This document shows, piece by piece, positions 18,801 through 31,000 of a stretch of DNA of 64,000 bases. Source of the DNA: an uncultured Flavobacteriaceae bacterium (GTDB lineage: Bacteria > Bacteroidota > Bacteroidia > Flavobacteriales > Flavobacteriaceae). Numbering within the stretch: the first letter of the stretch is position 1; each line of letters begins with the position of its first letter. The DNA lies in contig CALSTP010000001.1 of NCBI GenBank assembly GCA_943789305.1, forward strand, positions 534,178-598,177, written 5' to 3'. The translations under genes were made by a program, and so were the position numbers. Below the pieces are notes generated by a model. The model searched no databases. It saw nothing but the letters and a program-made list of their open reading frames with translations, and was not told the DNA's origin.

Positions 18801-21800
18801 AATTTTATGTACAAAATATTAGAGTAAGGGCCGCGTTAAACTCCAATACTTTTACACCAATTCTGGGCTCTCTAAATGACAATGATATTGTAAGAGTAAG
18901 AGCCAATTCTGCCTTAGGAACAAGTTGTTTTTCAGAGCAGAGTATTACAATTAGGGTTAATGAACAAGCAAATGCAAATACAATTACAGGTTCTCAAACA
19001 GTTTGTTTTAATGGTCCGGTTTCTACATTAAATGGTTCTACTGTGACAGGAACACCAACGATAACATATCAATGGCAGAGTAGAACTAACACAGACACTT
19101 TTAGTGATATTTTTGGAGCAGTAGGAGTTAATTATACTCCCTCAGGTTTATCCTCAACAACAGCTTTTCGTCGTAATGTTTTATCCACATTAAGTTCAAA
19201 GACTTGTGTAATTTCAAGCGGTGTAGTTACTGTTACAGTTAGTCCAGGGGCCACCCCTGTTGCTAGACTTGTAACTACAAGCAATATCGGATGTGGAGGT
19301 TCTACCCCTCCCATGGCATCAAGGAGTGACTTTATTTTTGATGCAAGTTCAAGTACAAACGACCTAAGTTATGAGTTTTTTGTGGGTGGTGCCTCTCAAG
19401 GTCCAGCATCTAGTGTTTCAACTATTTCCCTTACACTAACTGATAGTCAAACAGTTCGTGTAGATGTTTACCCGTTTGCTAATGGTGCTGGGTGTCCAAA
19501 TAGTACTTCTATCACTGTTAGAGTTAATTCAATTATAGGAGATAATATTATTGGTGGAACAGATTTAATATGTGAGAATGATGACGCTTCAGCACTAAAC
19601 TCTGTGAGTACACCTACATCCACCACTGGTACTTTAACTTATCAATGGCAAGTAAGGTCTGGTACAAATACTTTTACAAATATTAGCCCTGGTGGAAATG
19701 GAATAGATTACGATCCTAGTAACTTATCAACCACAACTTTCTACAGAAGACTTGCCGTAAGTACAATTGGTGGATTGGCTTGTTCAGTTCCCAGTAATGT
19801 TGTAACCATAACCGTAGATTCTTCTCCAATTATTACAGGAGTTCTAACATCAGATGCCCAAACTATTTGTATTGGAAATACTCCTAATACTCAAACAGTT
19901 TCTTTCACCGTATCAGCAGCAGCATCTAGTATTGTTTTTTATATTAACAATAGTGCTGTTCAAACAAGTACTTCGAGAACTTACACCGCTTCACAATCAA
20001 TTTTTTCAGAAGGTGATGTTGTGACAACCAGACTTATAAACAGTGCAGGATGTTTTAGCGAGCAAAATTTAATTATCAATGTGAATAACATAGCTCCGGG
20101 AAGTATTAGTGGTTCACAAGCTGTTTGTGCTGGTTCGACTCCTATACCATTTACATCAGTTAGTTCTGGCGTAATTAATGGAGTAACTGTTGTTTCTCCT
20201 GGCACGGGTAGTTATCAATGGCAAACTTCTACAGACACTTTTAATTGGATTGACATACGATTTGCCACCTCCGATACATACTCACCTGCAGCTGCTCCAC
20301 CAGCCACAATACACTACAGACGATTAACGATTAATACCCTTAATGGTTTTGAATGTAAAATTCCATCTAACAGTATAACAGTTAGTGTGGACGCACTACC
20401 TAATCCTGGCTTGACTGCAAATGGTGGTGCGTTTACTGCACCTGCAACGATAACCTCTTGTGCTAGTAATACCATAAGTTTTATTGCCTCTGGTGGTACT
20501 GAATATCAATTTTTTGTAAATAATATATCGGCTCAATCTCGAGATACTTCCTCTACCTTTTTAGCTTTAAATCCCTCTGATAGTGATGAAGTATTTGTTC
20601 GAGTGTACAAAACTGCTTTAGCAAGTTCTTGTTTTGCGGATTCAGGAATAATTAAAGTTGATCTTGAAGCACCACCTGTTGCGAGTATTTCCCCATCCGT
20701 TTCTAATCGCGTCTTTTGTTCAGGTACTGATGTATTATTTACAGCCGATTCGGGAGGAGTAGCATCAGCAACATATGAGTTTAAAGTTAACAATACCATT
20801 ATACAAACCTTTAGTACAACTAATACTTTCAATTCTGGGGATTACCCATCTCTTACTCTAGTTGGGAATCCTTTTATTGAAGTTACCGTAAGATCTCCTT
20901 CTGGATGTTCTAATATTGCTAGTGTAACTTTAATTGAAAATGCGATATCTTCAGTTGGAACCCTAACTTCATCAACCGCAACAGTCTGCCTTAACCAAAT
21001 TCCAGATCCTATTGTTGGCTCTACTGCCGTTGCCTCTGGAAGCATTACCTATGGCTGGCAGTCCTCGTCTGATGGAATTTTATATAGCCTAATTGGTGGA
21101 GCAACATCTACAACTTACACGCCAACTACAGGTTTAATATCGACTACTTTTTATCAAAGAGTAACCTACAGTGAAATTAATTCTGTTACCTGTTCATCAA
21201 CTTCAACACCTTTTAGAGTTTCAATTTCACCTGCTCCGATCCCCAACTTGATAGCTAGCCCCGGAGCTCTAACTGCCCCCGCAACATTAACCTTATGTGA
21301 TAATACAGGTGTTGGAATTTTTAATGCATCTGGAGGAGCAAGTTATGAATTTAGAGATGAGAACGGAATTGTATTACAAGCCAGATCTACAACCAGTACC
21401 TTTTCAGCAACCACTTCATCAACTTTATTGGATAATAGTCAGGTAATAGTTCGTGTATTTTCTAATGTGACAGGTGGATGTTTTGAAGATTCAAACCCCA
21501 TTATAATTCAAGTTTCTCCTCAACCTACAGTAAGTCTTAACACAATTGGAGGACTAACTACCTTCTGTACAGGAGATGTTGTAACAATGACAGCAACTTC
21601 TACTATTGCGGGTAGTAATTTTGAATTTAGAATAAACGGAGCTGAGATACAAAACGGAGCCTCCAACACCTATAGTCGAACGATAGATGCTTCTATACCA
21701 CCTATATTAGCAACTGGAAATTATATTGTAACAGTTGCAGTAACGAGTCCAGGTGGATGTACTGTAACAGATACTTTAACTTTATTTGAGAACAACATAC

Positions 21801-22081
21801 CAATACCTGCAGGATTAACTACAGCGAGTGCAACGATTTGTTCAGGACAAGTTCCACAGCCAATAGTAGGAGCAGCAGCAGTAGCTTCAGGAACAACAGT
21901 TGATTATGTTTGGATGCGTTCTACAGATGGTGGAGTTACTTATAATACTATAGGAGGCGCAGCCAATGCAGCCACTTATACTCCGACCTCAGCAATTGTC
22001 ACAACAACTTTTTATCGTCGAGATATAGTAAGTACGCTTGAACAGTTTCATGTACACTTGAAGGTGGACCAATCCAAGTAG
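15878..22081 (+). CDS. Giant SprB-like surface adhesin, N-terminal ORF (frameshifted, continues in 22444..38175)
   Basis: First 2,067 codons of a gene that should run to 38175. The TTG start has no in-frame alternative (stop TAA 27 bp upstream) and yields a signal peptide, about residues 1-28, with core 'LFLGVILMLSFGNAVG'. After a CARDB-like opening domain ('LEINRSQVIIPAQG...'), two Ig-like module types of roughly 90-100 aa alternate. Type A has 'C.GD...F.A.G...YEFFVNN' and ends in 'GC.S'. Type B has 'YQWQSR.GTNTF..I' followed by 'TTFYRR...S'. The frame fails at 22039/22040, where CTTGAAC replaces the CTTAGAAC of the other three repeat copies (one A lost). The terminal 'EQFHVHLKVDQSK' is out-of-frame sequence. 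Probably displayed on the cell surface by type IX secretion once joined to its C-terminus. Confidence 0.85.
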   Translation: MINKTLTYYKHLFLGVILMLSFGNAVGQVDLEINRSQVIIPAQGTPPQICTTETSPLQFRIDNIGNLDYTVTNASSITVTLTLSGGNTFSPSGLTTKVHSYSSAPSVKGGSPPNTLEATGGFATFDWPASKPIIFSNSIQANINIEIATGVASDTTPANNTTDYVVDIVPNPITPVLSAGPYGDGTINLCQGALVTFTVLPNTVGLRHEFDIAGVIVQNLVNVNTYATSALVTNQLINVTTYNTSNCGVTGNPIRALVHPVPVGTLISDKSNDVVCPGEDVLFTALATGAAAVSPRYEFFLDNISVQSSSTQATFSLGTASITIDGHVVRVRTWNNTGAGGLCYDDDSITLRLNTFSSTNQITNTTTSVCAGVDPDPFSSQSSFSSDLGGDIVHVWEEDINGDGNFLPITPAANGLTYDPPVLTRTTAYRRLSYPRFNTITCNSSIASATSNVVTITFNPTSVASLRSNATTSSNTLCAGDSLILNASLSSGAQSYIFYKNNQPLPPSAPQSLATYTLISGAFDDNDVIKVRAYSGTGTDSCFSEAQFVIRVNSFSGGATPVPGNTIGNSFSVCKNETPLISFTSISTPTLPNSILTDGATITYQWQSRSGTNTFLPIAFPAGRGELYTPSSVSTDTDFRRVAISTFNGKTCSLISNTVRLSVSADPVASLNGTNTACLGEAVLFTASGGVRYEFFNGGTSLGASSTVSTISRTDLLDLNSITVEVTDGNGCSVISDPIIMNITSPPSPSISSGRSDNRACSGDYPVFTAGPPVAGYTYEFFVNNTLQTTGVSSNTFDSNLASTTVNFLNVNTIRVRVTNSGCSSQTSIPFYVDGLTGANSISATQTICEGATPNTLIGLSNPLANSAGATVSYQWEEKLIGGNFTPIFAATGPDFSPGSLTVSRVYRRLVYSNFNGTICPSSKDLAASNSVTITVDSNSAPVINFTSGLQSDVLCAGDSVTFDASGTTGASTYEFYVQNIRVRAALNSNTFTPILGSLNDNDIVRVRANSALGTSCFSEQSITIRVNEQANANTITGSQTVCFNGPVSTLNGSTVTGTPTITYQWQSRTNTDTFSDIFGAVGVNYTPSGLSSTTAFRRNVLSTLSSKTCVISSGVVTVTVSPGATPVARLVTTSNIGCGGSTPPMASRSDFIFDASSSTNDLSYEFFVGGASQGPASSVSTISLTLTDSQTVRVDVYPFANGAGCPNSTSITVRVNSIIGDNIIGGTDLICENDDASALNSVSTPTSTTGTLTYQWQVRSGTNTFTNISPGGNGIDYDPSNLSTTTFYRRLAVSTIGGLACSVPSNVVTITVDSSPIITGVLTSDAQTICIGNTPNTQTVSFTVSAAASSIVFYINNSAVQTSTSRTYTASQSIFSEGDVVTTRLINSAGCFSEQNLIINVNNIAPGSISGSQAVCAGSTPIPFTSVSSGVINGVTVVSPGTGSYQWQTSTDTFNWIDIRFATSDTYSPAAAPPATIHYRRLTINTLNGFECKIPSNSITVSVDALPNPGLTANGGAFTAPATITSCASNTISFIASGGTEYQFFVNNISAQSRDTSSTFLALNPSDSDEVFVRVYKTALASSCFADSGIIKVDLEAPPVASISPSVSNRVFCSGTDVLFTADSGGVASATYEFKVNNTIIQTFSTTNTFNSGDYPSLTLVGNPFIEVTVRSPSGCSNIASVTLIENAISSVGTLTSSTATVCLNQIPDPIVGSTAVASGSITYGWQSSSDGILYSLIGGATSTTYTPTTGLISTTFYQRVTYSEINSVTCSSTSTPFRVSISPAPIPNLIASPGALTAPATLTLCDNTGVGIFNASGGASYEFRDENGIVLQARSTTSTFSATTSSTLLDNSQVIVRVFSNVTGGCFEDSNPIIIQVSPQPTVSLNTIGGLTTFCTGDVVTMTATSTIAGSNFEFRINGAEIQNGASNTYSRTIDASIPPILATGNYIVTVAVTSPGGCTVTDTLTLFENNIPIPAGLTTASATICSGQVPQPIVGAAAVASGTTVDYVWMRSTDGGVTYNTIGGAANAATYTPTSAIVTTTFYRRDIVSTLEQFHVHLKVDQSK

Positions 22082-25053
22082 CAGTTGCAGCCCCTCCAAC
22101 ACCTGGACTAACAGGAACAGCTATATCAGGAACAAGGACAGCATCTGACACTTTAGTTATTTGTCCAGGAGAGTTAGTTAATTTCCAAGCAACAGGAGGA
22201 GCTACTTATAGGTTCATTGGTCAAGGAGGAGTTACTTTACAAAGCAGATCAGCATCGAGTACTTTCAGTACAAATACATTAAACAACTTAAATACTGTTC
22301 AGGTAGAGGTATTCAATGCAGGAGGGTGTTCAAGTTTTTCAGACCTAATTACCATAAATATTGGACCAGGAAGTGGAGCACCAAATTTACAGACTACTAA
22401 TAGCACACTTAACAACACCTTCTGTACAGGAGATGTTGTAACAATGACAGCAACTTCTACCATCGCGGGTAGTAATTTTGAATTTAGAATAAACGGAGCT
22501 GAGATACAAAACGGTCTCTCCAACACCTATAGTCGAACGATAGACGCCTCTATACCACCTATATTACCAACTGGAAACTATATTGTAACAGTTGCAGTAA
22601 CGAGTCCAGGAGGATGTACTGTAACAGATACTTTAACTTTATTTGAGAACAACATACCAATACCTGCAGGATTAACTACAGCGAGTGCAACGATTTGTTC
22701 AGGACAAGTTCCACAGCCAATAGTAGGAGCAGCAGCAGTAGCTTCAGGAACAACAGTTGATTATGTTTGGATGCGTTCTACAGATGGTGGAGTTACTTAT
22801 AATACTATAGGAGGCGCAGCCAATGCAGCCACTTATACTCCGACCTCAGCAATTGTCACAACAACTTTTTATCGTCGAGATATAGTAAGTACACTTAGAA
22901 CAGTTTCATGTACACTTGAAGGTGGACCAATCCAAGTAGCAGTTGCAGCCCCTCCAACACCTGGACTAACAGGAACAGCTATATCAGGAACAAGGACAGC
23001 ATCTGACACTTTAGTTATTTGTCCAGGAGAGTTAGTTAATTTCCAAGCAACAGGAGGAGCTACTTATAGGTTCATTGGTCAAGGAGGAGTTACTTTACAA
23101 AGCAGATCAGCATCGAGTACTTTCAGTACAAATACATTAAACAACTTAAATACTGTTCAGGTAGAGGTATTCAATGCAGGAGGGTGTTCAAGTTTTTCAG
23201 ACCTAATTACCATAAATATTGGACCAGGAAGTGGAGCACCAAATTTACAGACTACTAATAGCACACTTAACAACACCTTCTGTACAGGAGATGTTGTAAC
23301 AATGACAGCAACTTCTACCATCGCGGGTAGTAATTTTGAATTTAGAATAAACGGAGCTGAGATACAAAACGGTCTCTCCAACACCTATAGTCGAACGATA
23401 GACGCCTCTATACCACCTATATTACCAACTGGAAACTATATTGTAACAGTTGCAGTAACGAGTCCAGGAGGATGTACTGTAACAGATACTTTAACTTTAT
23501 TTGAGAACAACATACCAATACCTGCAGGATTAACTACAGCGAGTGCAACGATTTGTTCAGGACAAGTTCCACAGCCAATAGTAGGAGCAGCAGCAGTAGC
23601 TTCAGGAACAACAGTTGATTATGTTTGGATGCGTTCTACAGATGGTGGAGTTACTTATAATACTATAGGAGGCGCAGCCAATGCAGCCACTTATACTCCG
23701 ACCTCAGCAATTGTCACAACAACTTTTTATCGTCGAGATATAGTAAGTACACTTAGAACAGTTTCATGTACACTTGAAGGTGGACCAATCCAAGTAGCAG
23801 TTGCAGCCCCTCCAACACCTGGACTAACAGGAACAGCTATATCAGGAACAAGGACAGCATCTGACACTTTAGTTATTTGTCCAGGAGAGTTAGTTAATTT
23901 CCAAGCAACAGGAGGAGCTACTTATAGGTTCATTGGTCAAGGAGGAGTTACTTTACAAAGCAGATCAGCATCGAGTACTTTCAGTACAAATACATTAAAC
24001 AACTTAAATACTGTTCAGGTAGAGGTATTCAATGCAGGAGGGTGTTCAAGTTTTTCAGACCTAATTACCATAAATATTGGACCAGGAAGTGGAGCACCAA
24101 ATTTACAGACTACTAATAGCACACTTAACAACACCTTCTGTACAGGAGATGTTGTAACAATGACAGCAACTTCTACTATTGCGGGTAGTAATTTTGAATT
24201 TAGAATAAACGGAGCTGAGATACAAAACGGTCTCTCCAACACCTATAGTCGAACGATAGACGCCTCTATACCACCTATATTACCAACTGGAAACTATATT
24301 GTAACAGTTGCAGTAACGAGTCCAGGAGGATGTACTGTAACAGATACTTTAACTTTATTTGAGAACAACATACCAATACCTGCAGGATTAACTACAGCGA
24401 GTGCAACGATTTGTTCAGGACAAGTTCCACAGCCAATAGTAGGAGCAGCAGCAGTAGCTTCAGGAACAACAGTTGATTATGTTTGGATGCGTTCTACAGA
24501 TGGTGGAGTTACTTATAATACTATAGGAGGCGCAGCCAATGCAGCCACTTATACTCCGACCTCAGCAATTGTCACAACAACTTTTTATCGTCGAGATATA
24601 GTAAGTACACTTAGAACAGTTTCATGTACACTTGAAGGTGGACCAATCCAAGTAGCAGTTGCAGCCCCTCCAACACCTGGACTAACAGGAACAGCTATAT
24701 CAGGAACAAGGACAGCATCTGACACTTTAGTTATTTGTCCAGGAGAGTTAGTTAATTTCCAAGCAACAGGAGGAGCTACTTATAGGTTCATTGGTCAAGG
24801 AGGAGTTACTTTACAAAGCAGATCAGCATCGAGTACTTTCAGTACAAATACATTAAACAACTTAAATACTGTTCAGGTAGAGGTATTCAATGCAGGAGGG
24901 TGTTCAAGTTTTTCAGACCTAATTACCATAAATATTGGACCAGGAAGTGGAGCACCAAATTTACAGACTACTGCTAGTACACTTAATAATACCTTCTGTA
25001 CAGGAGATGTTGTAACAATGACAGCAACTTCTACTATTGCGGGTAGTAATTTT
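21561..25053 (+). repeat. Tandem array of four 858-bp units plus a partial fifth, inside the adhesin gene
   Basis: The phrase CCTTCTGTACAGGAGATG recurs with its TTCTG at 21563, 22420, 23278, 24136 and 24994, a period of 858 bp (286 codons); the first interval is 857 because of the one-base deletion. Units 2 and 3 look identical base for base. Unit 4 differs by a few bases (CTACTATTGC for CTACCATCGC). Unit 1 differs more in its first 240 bp. The fifth copy loses identity after GGGTAGTAATTTT. Each unit encodes three Ig-like domains: 'FCTGDVVTMTATST', 'ATICSGQVPQPIVG...YVWMRSTDGG' and 'VICPGELVNFQATGGATYRF'. Near-identity at silent sites points to recent duplication or gene conversion. Confidence 0.95.
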
Positions 25054-28000
25054 AGGTTTTCTGTTAATGGATCAATTCAACAAAATTTCTCAGTTGCAAA
25101 TACTTTTATTCCAATCCTTAACACTCCTGATGCAGTAACAGGTAATTATGTTGTGCTTGTAGAAGTGAATAGTCCAGGGGGATGTACTGTAACAGATACT
25201 TTAACTTTATTTGAAAATGTAATATCCTCAGTCGGAACTCTAACTACGGCAAGTTCAACGATTTGTTCAGGAGAGGTTCCACAACCAATAATAGGAACTT
25301 CAACAGTGGCCTCAGGTTCAATTAGTTATCAATGGGAGGAATCTTTTGATAATATAACGTATACTCCTATATTGGGTGCAGCAAATGCAGCTACTTATAC
25401 CCCTACAGTAGCACCATTATTATCAGCAACAAGAATTTTCTATAAAAGAATTACTACAAGTATACGAAGGGGTACTGCATGTACTGTCGAAACAGCACCC
25501 GTGTTAATAACAATTTCTTCACCTACACCTAGTTTAATAGCTGACCCTGGAAATATATCTGCTACTGGAACATTTACTATGTGTGAAGGAAGTGAAGCCA
25601 GATTCACAGCTGCAGGAGGATTGAGTTATGAATTTTATGTTAATGGTATAAAAAGAGGTGCAAGATCAAATCAATCAACTTTCACAATTTCAAGTCTTAC
25701 TAATTCACCATCACTTAGAAATAATGAAAGAGTCCGAGTACTTGTTTTTGATCAACTCACTGGGGCAGGTGGTTGTTCGGCTTTTTCTGATGAAATTATT
25801 GTTAGAACAATTGCTGTTCCAACGGTTAATTTAACACGAAGCGATACAACAGGATCAATTTTTTGTACAGGAGATGAACCATCTTTTACAGCAAGTAGTA
25901 GCTTATCATCAGCAACATATGAGTTTTACATCGGACCAACACCTTGGCAAAATTCTACATCCACGGTATTCACACCTATACAGTCCCTCTATGTTCCTTT
26001 TTTAACAGACGGAGATGTGATTAGTGTTGTTGTAAATGCTTCTGGAGTATCTGGTTGTAGTGCGACGGATTCAATTACAATGGTTGAAAATGCTTTTACA
26101 GTATCAGGACTTATTACTAACGCAAGCCCAATGATATGTAGTGGTGGTACTCCAAGTGTATTTACTAATGTTGCTTCAGCTTCAGGAACAGGTAGCATAA
26201 CTTATCGATGGCAAAGTGGATTATCAACAGCAACATTTATTGACATAGTTCCTTTTGTGACAACAGCAACATTTACACCAACCACGAGTTTAACAACACA
26301 TACTCTTTTCAGAAGAAGAGCGATAAGTACAATAGGTGTTGATGAATGTGAAAGTTTCAGTAATACAATAGAAATTAGAATTTCACCACCCTTAGATGGA
26401 GGTCTAATAAGCCCTGCTTTAATGGAAATTTGCACTGGGGATTCACCAGGTGCTTTATCTGTTACAGGTGGTTCAATAGGTCCCTTAATGACATATGAAT
26501 GGCAGATCTCATCCGATGGATTGATATTTACTGCTATTACTAGTGCAACTGGTCAAACATATACCCCATCTTCATTAAATACGACCACTTTTTATAAACG
26601 CATAGTTAATCTTAATGGAGGCGGTCCACCAGCAAGTTGTACTGCAGAAAGTTCAATTATACGAATTAACATCGTAGATCTTAACCCCGGATCGTTAGAT
26701 GAAAGAGTAGAACAAGCATATTGTTTTGGAACTATGCCACCTACTTTGACTAGTTCAATAACAGGTGGAGTTCAACAAGATGCATTTAGCAGTGTAGGAA
26801 CCATTTCTTATCAATGGCAGGAGTCTCTAAATGACGGAACATGGACTAATATTCCCTCAGCAACTCAGAATTATTATAATCCTCCCTCTTTAATACAGAC
26901 TACTTTTTTTCGTCGTATTGCAATCAGCACAACAATAAGTAATGTATGCACAGATTTTACTGAATCTTTAAGAATTGAGATTATTGATGATCTTGATGCG
27001 GGAACAATTTTACCGGCAGATCAAAATATTTGTTCAATTCTTACAGCGGCTGATTTACCTAGATCACTTGTTTTAACATCACCAGAAACCCAAACCACTT
27101 CGGTTACATATCAATGGCAACAATCATTGGATAAATCTGTATGGTTTGATATCCCCGGTCAGCAAAATCTGAATCTAAACTTTAGCTTAGGTTTAGATGG
27201 AGTAGCTGGAACTCCTGATGATGACTCCTGGTTACCATCATCTACATCAACTTCAACTTATTATCGTGTTGTAACAACCTATGTTGGAAATCCTAAACCC
27301 TTCGCCCAAGAACAGGTTAGGATTTTGTTAACGGATCAACCAAGGGTTATGGCAGTTGGAGAATATATGATCTCTGTTAATGGTGATAATCATGCTATTA
27401 ACACCACGCTAACGAGTACTTTAGATCAAATAGGTTCTGATTTAGCAGCTAAAATAACCTCGGATGATCCTATTGTTAATGCAGCTTACAACTCAACTAC
27501 TAATATTATCACTCTTCAGCCAATTATCCCAGGTACTTATAATGTTGCCTCTTCAATTTTGTTAACAGACGATACAATTGCCCTAAGTTTTCCTGATAAC
27601 CCACCTATATTTATGACAATATTGGTGTCTGGAAATACAGGAACTCGAACACCAAATGCAGGTTTAGATTCTTGCCAAATCTACTCAAGTATTGCTGAAA
27701 TTAGTTCAGAACCGCAACCTGAATTTATTTTGGTGAGTGGAATAGTTTCTCCACAACAAGTTTGTCGAGGAGACCTTATTATTCCTATTCAATATACATA
27801 TACAAGTAATGTAGATGAAATACAAATCAGAAATCTCGACCCTGGATTAATTCCAACCATATCAGGAGCTGGAACCGTTGTTGGTCCTTTTGATGTTGGA
27901 GGTCTAGGAATAGCTGGATGGTACAGAATAACTAATTCAGCTTCAAGAACATTCTCCATCACAGGTTCTGTGACTAATTCATCAAACTTTAGCATGGTAA

Positions 28001-31000
28001 CTATTTTAGATCCATTAAGTCAATGTAATCCAATTACTGAGACATACGTGATTCAAGTAACACCTAATGCAGTTCAACCAAATTTCATCAGAAAGGGTCA
28101 GAATTTACCAGGATATGAAGTTTTATCATCCCAGATGAGTTCTATTGCTTCAATAACAGCTATTACACCTGTTCGTTGGTATAATAATACTGTTTGTCAA
28201 GACAGACTTCCAGCACCAACAACAGAGTGGACAGATTTTTACGCCTGTTATTCCGACAACACATTTAATCAACTATCCAATTCGTACGAGTGGGAAGTGT
28301 CACCCCCTGAGGCTGGAAATATGACCAATAATAATTTTCAAGAAACCACAATTCAACTTAATACGTTGGCAGCTCCCGCACTAGGTGAAAATTATACTGT
28401 ATCCATTACAACTGTAGCTTCAGGAACCACAGCATATACAACCACCTCAACATTAGCAATTCAAACTACTGACGAAATAGGAATTGATTTAGCAAGTAAA
28501 ATTTCCCTTGATTCAGCAGTAGATGCTATATATAATAATGTTATTGATCAAATTATTATAGAAGCAGCAACACCTAACTTATCTTTTACCACAACAGTTT
28601 CCCCGCTTGCAATTGGTCAATCTACTCAATTTAGTATACCAAGTATTAGACAAATTATTAGAAGTGGAACGATGCAATGGAATCCTTCTTTTACAGGATC
28701 TTCTACTATCAGAGTTCGTTCAATTGGTTGTGGTAGTAATGTGTCTTCATGGACCTCAGTAGTAATTGATGTAATTCCAGAAACCGTTCCAATTAATCCA
28801 GCTTCAGATCTTTATCCACCTGTAGTTATTGACGCAGGTATTTGTAGTGGAGCAACTACAGGAATTGTACCTTTATGTCAGGTAGATGCCTTTACTTTAC
28901 CTACGCAGTTTTTTACTGCTAGTGATAATGCAGCTAATGTTAACGATTACGGTTCTCTTGAATGGAGAATGGAGAATATTGCTCCTGGTTCATTAACTGT
29001 AGCTACTCCAGGTACGATTGATCAAGCAACTGGAATAATAACTTGGAATATTGGATGGTGGGGAACTTTTGATCTTCAAGTGCGCCCTGTTGATTGTGAT
29101 GGAGGCTTTGGAGTCTGGTCAACATCAACCATCAGTATTGGTCCAACCAATGGACCTGTTACGGATGTTACTCCTATATCAGCTTTACCAGAATGTCCAA
29201 TTCCCGATAGTGGATTCTCTACTACATTGAGATCCAGTCAGGAAGTAAATTGGTATGTAAATAGTCGTCTTGGGCTAGTAAGCTCAACTACATTTATCAA
29301 TACGGTGACTTTTCAATTGACTCCTCTACCGAATAACGACTTGTTCTTGGACTTTGAACCTGGATTTTCGGGGAATATAATCATTACTGCTGAGCCTGCT
29401 CTTTGTCCAGGATCAACAGTAAATTACGTAATAAATATTCCAGATCCACCTACAATTGTTTTAACATCTGGTTTCAATTCTAACCTTTTAATAGGTCCAG
29501 ATTCAATTTGCAGAAATACAGCTATCAATACAATCACTTATCAGATAGAAGGAGCTGCAGACGCAGTAACTGTTACAGGTCTTCCTACTGGAGTTATCCC
29601 AGTTTTAGATATTACTCCACAGTCTACTTCATTGAATTTATCAAATACAGGTACAGCTTTTAGTGCTGGACAAATTTATTCGATTCAAATCAATAATAAT
29701 ACTTACAACTTTGTTACTACAGGACCAGGAAATGACATTGATACTGTTGGTGAAGGATTACGAGATGATATCAATTTAAGAACTACAAATTTTGTAGCAA
29801 CGTATGCCTCCCCTTTATTGTCTATAGAGCCCAGTGGGACTGGTAAAAGAGGTGACTCTTTTATTATAGCGCCATCAACACCAGTAGGAAATTCCGTTGA
29901 TATTGATCCGCCTTTGACTACTCCATTACAAAAAATATTAACCATTTCAGGAACACCATTAAATAGTGTTCCACCAGGTCAATATCCCTATATCATAACA
30001 ACACTAGCTCCCGCTGCTAATTGTGCAGTTGTTAGTGCCACTGGTATTATTGAAATTGAAGAATCTGCTTCAATTACAATAGTTAATGGAATTGCAAATA
30101 ATACAGGTGCAAATTCAATATGTAACGGTGCATCCTATACCCCACCAGCATCTTTATTGACTCTTGATATTATCAATGCATTTAACTTAAGAGTAGATCC
30201 TCTTACTCCACTGCCTAATGGACTTGCATTGTCATTATCAGCTAGTGGTACAGCAAACCAGTTTGAAATAACGGGGCAAATTAGTGAGTCCGTCTTTGTT
30301 CCGACAACTTTTGTTGTTAATCTCGTCACTACAGGTGCAAACTGTGAGGATGCAGTTTTACAAATTTCAATCGAAGTTGAACCTAATCCAACTATAGACC
30401 CTGCAGTTGGAGCCAATCTTGATCCATTTGTATGTTCATCAGAGCCATTAGTCCCAATTCGATTTGAAGTATTTAATCCTGCATTTGGATTAGGCGAAAC
30501 AGTATCTAGCACATTCCCTCCAGGTGTTGACGGGAGACTTTACCAACAAATTCAGGTATCTCAATTCACAGTTGACTTTTTACTTGGAGCTGGAGATACA
30601 ACAGCTGTAAGTGACACTTTTGTCTTTAACATTAACAATATCCCTTACACATACGCAACACCCAATACATCAACAAATATTCAATTGGCAGCTGAAATTA
30701 ACACGTTTTTAACTGCACAATTACCGGCTACTCAATTTACGGTACTTTACACTGCTGGAACAAATGTAATTCAGATTCAACATGTAAATGCGGGAATAGC
30801 ATTTAATGTAATATCATCGGATTCTGCTACTTTCTTGGATATAAGCGAAACTCAAATTATTACTCCACCATCTTATTATGAGATTTCGGGTACACCTTCG
30901 GTTACCCTTGGTGCTCCTACACCATATGTATACGAATTAACAACCTCCGGGCCCAATTGTACGGGTAGTACTTCTGTGAGTGGAACAATAACCGTACAAC

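Noticed and set aside
22299-24242. Three identical 75-codon minus-strand ORFs (22299, 23157, 24015)
   Set aside because: They recur every 858 bp only because they are antisense shadows of the adhesin's tandem repeats; no leader or independent coding signal.
21561-25053. CRISPR or mobile element as source of the repeats
   Set aside because: The repeat is 858 bp, in frame, without spacers, terminal inverted repeats or transposase; it codes for Ig-like domains.
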